In this document: one piece after another, positions 17,037 to 20,094 of the stretch
Layout of the letters: every line of letters begins with the position of its first letter
How positions within the stretch are numbered: the first letter of the stretch is position 1
DNA from: Dicyema japonicum
Taxonomy: Eukaryota; Dicyemida; Rhombozoa; Dicyemidae
DNA length: 20,094 nucleotides
Reading direction: 5' to 3'
NCBI GenBank assembly: GCA_011109175.1
Contig: RDEW01000177.1
Coordinates: 1 to 20,094, forward strand
Notes under the pieces: generated by a model
The model's database searches: none
The model's input: only the letters and a program-made list of their open reading frames with translations
What the model was told of the DNA's origin: nothing
Program-made: the position numbers and the translations under genes

Positions 17037-17090
17037 GCCCCAAAAACCGAGGGTGGACCACCCCTGGGGTCTGCCCTTAACCGGCAAAAT

Positions 17091-17318
17091 TCAAGTGATC
17101 CCGGCGTCCCTCAACAGTCTTTGCATCTTTTCTCGGTGTTCCGACTGCGTTCCTGCGCACTTCCGATATGGACGGGGTCCGCATAATCGAGTCCTTTGGA
17201 GGGTCACTGTTACAGTCGTTTCTATTGTATTTTCAAAGTTTCTGGGCAGGATTTCCACATGGGAAGATTTCCTTAGTAGCTTTGCTGCCTTTACCTGAGT
17301 GTTACAGATCTTGTCCAA
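17091..17318 (-). pseudogene. Possible Tc1/mariner-like transposase fragment
   Basis: The minus-strand frame reads ILPRNFENTIETTVTVTLQR, TRLCGPRPYRKCAGTQSEHR and EKMQRLLRD. The order 'T-TLQRT-LCG-RPYRK---SEHR-K-' resembles the part of Tc1-like transposases between the second helix-turn-helix and the catalytic domain (T--RTL-R-GL-G-RP-RKP-LS--H---RL-FA). No catalytic DDE motif is present. It lies directly outside the right end of pogo element 3. The resemblance is weak, and this could be an unrelated sequence. Confidence 0.3.
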
Positions 17319-17440
17319 ATTCGTTGCAGCAAGGTCAGATCCAGAGACATTACATGAGTATCCTATTGTAGACTCGATGAATTTCTTGTATATGACATCC
17401 AGTCCACTCAGATTTTTTTGTCTTTATGACACAAAATAAA
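17319..17440. other. Short stretch without recognised feature
   Basis: This is probably flank. It is directly 3' (in minus-strand sense) of a LINE-D terminus. Confidence 0.4.
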
Positions 17441-17640
17441 ATTAGCCCGGTAGTATTATTATTAAACCCCTGGTAGGGTTAATACGGACAATCTCGCTAA
17501 TCTGTGCGAGTTGGTCATACAGGGTGAAATAGGGAGCAGTGTTCAGGACACATGCAAGCCTCTGTACGTTGAGACTGTTTTTCATGAGGAATAATGCTGT
17601 ATGCATATCAAGTAGACACAAGCGGCGAAATTGAAATATG
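17441..17640 (-). pseudogene. LINE-D fragment 2: RT thumb region
   Basis: The minus strand reads LLDMHTALFLMKNSLNVQRL, ACVLNTAP and YFTLYDQLAQISEIVR. This matches the block 'L--H-ALFLLKN-L--P-L-Y-LRT-PC' found after the catalytic core in LINEs of the 'GGIRPIAVGN' type, the same type as 18660-19550. The sequence then reads CCAGGGGTTTAATAATAATA on the minus strand (about 17452-17471), which looks like a LINE 3' end with its short TAA tail. Upstream it is joined to an APE endonuclease fragment rather than to the rest of LINE-D. Confidence 0.7.
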
Positions 17641-17699
17641 ATAAAAATCAAGATTAAAAAAGTATGCCGAAATTGGAGACCGCTTTCGTTTTGTACCGG

Positions 17700-18240
17700 T
17701 GGCAATCGATACGTCTACTGTTGCAGGAAGTATCACGCCGTGTTACAAAGGAACAGTCTCGGAGAAGTGTATAAGGACAGATTTCTGATCCCTCAAGCGT
17801 GGCTTCCCATGCAATTTGATTCGTCCCGCTTTTCCTTACTTTGGAATTCAAGTCTCCAGTTATAAAGAGCTTGTATGAGCTAGACAGGGAAGAGTAAGCA
17901 GATTATAAGGACGAGTAGAAATTTTCAAATTTTACTGTGGTCGATGTATATCGATGGAGTAATATTACGGTTGGTTTTGTGTGGTAGTTAAAGATGGCAA
18001 TCCTGTCGCGTCCATGCATATAGCGAACTCCATCCAATCATTTCGGCAGCCTGACGACGATAGGAGCAGTCGATACACGTTCACAACTTTAGTCTCCTGG
18101 AGACAGCATACAAATATTCCGAATTGTTGGAGGTCAGGAAAAAGTGTTGTCTTTTTACGTATGATGTGACTCCTCTCACATTTAATGATCCAATGTAAAA
18201 TAGGGAAGATTGAGTGCATGAAAAAGACATTTGTGCAAGA
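17700..18240 (-). pseudogene. LINE apurinic endonuclease (APE) domain
   Basis: This is the target-nicking endonuclease domain of an APE-type LINE, minus strand, in three frames. YIGSLNVRGVTSYVKRQ (about 18145-18197) is the first motif ('NVRG/NVRTL'). After a frameshift comes FGIFVCCLQETKVVNVYRLL (about 18060-18120) with the catalytic Glu of QET at 18094-18096, then SSGCRNDWMEFAI. Next is TVKFENFYSSL and SYKLFITGDLNSKV (17840-17880); GDLN carries the Asp (17852-17854) and Asn (17846-17848) of the 'GDFN' motif. NQIAWEATLEG follows. The domain ends before the His-containing C-terminal motif. It may belong to LINE-C, whose copies lack this part. Frameshifts make it inactive. Confidence 0.85.
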
Positions 18241-18659
18241 GAGACACGTCACCACCAAAACCAAATGATGATATCTTCAGTAACAAAGCCATTTATTGCA
18301 TCCATCCTTAAAATCCATTCAAAAAGTGAATTATCAAGTTGATGATATTTACCACCTGGCTGTCTAGACATGTAAATCAGTGTTCATATTTTTCCCATTT
18401 TTGAGGATTTTTAAGAATTTCTGAAAAAAAACAAGTAAAGATTTTTTTGGTCGAGAATGGCGAAAAGGATGGCTGTAAAGCATGGCTCAAGTGAACCCCT
18501 TTTAGGGCTACGCGAAGAAGCTTTTAACTAACTAAAGATTTTTATTTAGAAGCTTTGAAGCTGATAATTTCGCTTCAATTATTGATCGAGGAAATGGAAG
18601 AATACCAAACTGGATGACATGTTTGATTATCACATTATGGATATGTTAGTACTTAATAG
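18241..18659. other. Sequence between APE fragment and LINE-D; small plus-strand ORFs
   Basis: On the plus strand, ATG at 18457 opens a 24-codon frame (MAKRMAVKHGSSEPLLGLRE then EAFN), ending at 18531. Shortly after, another frame reads DFYLEALKLIISLQLLIEEM then EEYQTG (about 18536-18616). Both look more like protein than chance but match no family I know. Otherwise nothing is recognised. Confidence 0.3.
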
Positions 18660-19550
18660 TTACCCTTAGGTCAGCATTGTTAGAACGTCTTTGTGGTCTA
18701 AAAACCAGAGATGTATCGTCCTCATTAGATAATTTGACAAGAGGGAAAAGCTGGAGCCCTCTTCCAACACGTTTCCATAATTTTATCTCTTCTGAGAGAA
18801 TTGAATGCATTCGTTATGTCCAACTTGATTCCAATGCATTCTTTTGAAACATTTTTATGTGTGAAGAAACGCCTTGCTGTATGAACCGTAGCCTCACATC
18901 CGTTCTGGATACTAACACCCATTTTTTTAGGAAAAAACTCCTCTCCAAGCTGTAGGCTCACCAGGGTTGATGCTAGCTTTACTGCAAGTCTTCTGAAATA
19001 GTTTCCGACCGCAATGGGGCGGATTCCTCCATTGAGTTTTTTGAAAGCAAGTTGCCTTGCAGAGAAGAGCAATACTATGTCATACTCTGAGATGTCTCCG
19101 TTAACCATTTTTCTGATTAGGTCCGTAATTGATTTGACAAGACAGCGTCCAGCATCCAAGGTGTAAGAAGACGTAACGTCCTTAATATGGCCAGGACGTA
19201 ACCCTTCCAAGCCTCCATTGCTGCTAGCGGCAAACGAAGTTATTCCGTGGAGCACTTCGGATTCTGTAATGATAATCTCCGGGGTTCCTTCGAGATTCAA
19301 AAACTTTTCATAGTCAATCTGGGTGCTTCAGTATTAAGGTATTTAGGACCTCGGGGTTACAAGACAATACTGTGTCATCGGACGTGACAACCCGTAAGGC
19401 TGCACGCACGTCGCCCTCCAGAAGTTTCCGGTATACTCTCATTTTTAGTTTATTTGGAGCATCTTTGGTGTATACTCCTCTGGTTTCGAGCTCATTGACA
19501 TTAAGTGGCTGTTCAAGTATTGCGTGTATGTTATGACAACTAAAATTCAT
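18660..19550 (-). pseudogene. LINE-D fragment 3: pre-RT and RT palm region
   Basis: This is the longest coding remnant here, on the minus strand. The first frame (19550-19314) reads KLLEGDVRAALRVVTSDDTV, then LNTLILKHP, the usual region before the RT. A frameshift at about 19316 leads to IDYEKFLNLEGTPEIIITES and FAASSNGGLEGLRPGHIKD. RT blocks follow: LAFKKLNGGIRPIAVGNYFR, RLAVKLAS, QNGCEATVHTARRFF, and GIKLDITNAFNSLRRDKI, where LDITNAF is motif A with its catalytic Asp. After WKRAPAFPS a frame change gives LVKLSNEDDTSLVF, and then similarity fades, so the YADD motif is lost. The open frame 19300-18725 is 191 codons and begins at TTG, not ATG, so it is an ORF remnant rather than a start site. 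Confidence 0.9.
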
Positions 19551-19899
19551 TATGTTTCGTTTCAGTTTCCCGGATTAGTTGAGTATTGAATTTTTTTCAT
19601 ATTACTCATGAATGCGGTCCCATAAATACTGTGAGCTATCCTTTACGATTATGCTAGGACACGAGGGAGGAACACTGGCATAGATGAAATCACTGTTGGA
19701 ACGCATCGTGATCACTTTATAATTAGTTAGGTTTTAGTGATGTTTTGAGTTGCTAAATAAAAATTATTCTTCATATTTTTAATATTTAATAGAAAGATCT
19801 TCATGGGTTGACTAAAGATATACAATTTACAGCATTTTTATGTACTTTTTAATGAATATGGATACAAAGCCATCCTACTTTATAACATCAGGCGAAATT
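19551..19899. other. Flank without firm feature
   Basis: The left part may be the eroded upstream portion of LINE-D (minus strand, YLWDRIHE near 19600-19625). The rest shows nothing recognisable. Confidence 0.4.
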
Positions 19900-20094
19900 A
19901 CTAGGATATATCTGGGAAACAGATCGAATGTTTGCAAGGCAGACTCTTCCTTTCTGGCCTTTAAAAAATTAGACGACCAGATTTTAAATTTCCGTCTAAA
20001 GTTTTCGAAGTGAGATCCTTCCTAGGAACGGAGTCGAAATTTTTACAGATGTCAACTGTGGAAAATAGTCTACTGACGTCTAGACTTGTGAGAA
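19900..20094 (-). pseudogene. LINE-A-like fragment 3: RT motif A, cut by window edge
   Basis: The minus strand reads FSTVDICKNFDSVPRKDLTS, KTLDGNLKSG (about 19980-20065), then after a frameshift FKIWSSNFLKARKEE (about 19945-19990). VDICKNFDSVP is RT motif A. Its spacing to the 'L--W---FL-GR' block matches LINE-A copy 1 (VSIDINKTFESIP ... LKLWLALPRRSGR). Stops and a frameshift are present. The upstream part continues outside the window. Confidence 0.6.

Larger units (their letters stand above)
15721..17063 (-). mobile_element. Pogo/Tigger-like element 3: bounded remnant with nested LINE-B piece
   Basis: The left end, CAGTACGACCTCGGTTTGGG at 15721-15740, follows a TA and matches the left end of the element at 12822. 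On the right, the reversed sequence near 17030-17063 reads CCACCCTCGGTTTTTGGGGC, a diverged end of the same kind without an obvious flanking TA. The transposase N-terminal part is coded on the minus strand (16300-16767). The DDE domain is absent. Its place is taken by a LINE-B RT fragment and unassigned sequence. A 118-bp duplication lies just inside the right end. The right boundary is approximate. Confidence 0.65.

Noticed and set aside
18725-19300. Calling the 191-codon open frame an intact gene
   Set aside because: It begins at TTG, is preceded in another frame by the rest of the same LINE protein, and loses the YADD motif after a frameshift. It is a remnant.
1-20094. Bacterial-type features (operons, CRISPR, IS elements, riboswitches)
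   Set aside because: No direct-repeat/spacer array, no dense ORFs with ribosome sites, and the mobile elements are all eukaryotic types.

Overview
This window looks like non-coding, AT-rich nuclear DNA of an invertebrate metazoan, and it is essentially a graveyard of nested, decayed transposable elements. The evidence is the absence of any long intact ORF, the absence of operons or ribosome binding sites, the many LINE reverse-transcriptase remains, and the pogo/Tigger-type transposase remains. An arthropod is plausible, but the sequence does not prove it. I find no intact host gene, rRNA, intact tRNA or CRISPR array. Three isolated Ns (7431, 11627, 12591) probably mark contig joins. Two of them sit at or beside direct duplications, so some of those duplications may be assembly artefacts.

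At least four LINE types can be told apart by translating through frameshifts. LINE-A is Jockey/CR1-like: 430-1890 plus, 7432-7802 minus, and 19900-20094 minus. LINE-B appears to carry a restriction-like endonuclease: 7985-9460 minus, 15040-15302 plus, and about 15990-16275 minus. LINE-C has the C-terminal 'LDS-H-QLR-LLGI' type sequence: 5540-5935 minus and 12425-14122 minus. LINE-D has the 'GGIRPIAVGN' type RT: 2510-2910, 17441-17640 and 18660-19550, all minus. An apurinic-endonuclease (APE) domain at 17700-18200 minus belongs to an APE-type LINE and sits between two LINE-D pieces.

Three pogo/Tigger-like DNA transposons are present. One is a DDE domain at 6440-7330 minus whose third acidic residue is changed. 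One is a complete-ended but internally deleted 1.0-kb element at 12822-13831 plus; it is flanked by a TA duplication and lies inside LINE-C, whose frame is restored if the element is removed. The third is a TIR-bounded remnant at 15721-17063 that keeps the transposase DNA-binding region, contains a LINE-B piece, and has a 118-bp duplication of its end. A hAT-like terminus (about 14400-14463) and a possible Tc1-like fragment (17091-17318) are weaker calls.

Structure not explained by these elements includes: five tandem duplications with periods of 85 to 198 bp; a 21-bp minisatellite at 3763-3888 that reads as six heptads; a coding-like but broken tract at 4131-4417; a TATA box / ATG / splice-donor alignment at 5194-5280; and a tRNA-like A-box segment at 11369-11412. 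I see no convincing new functional system. The most informative biology is the nesting order of the elements.
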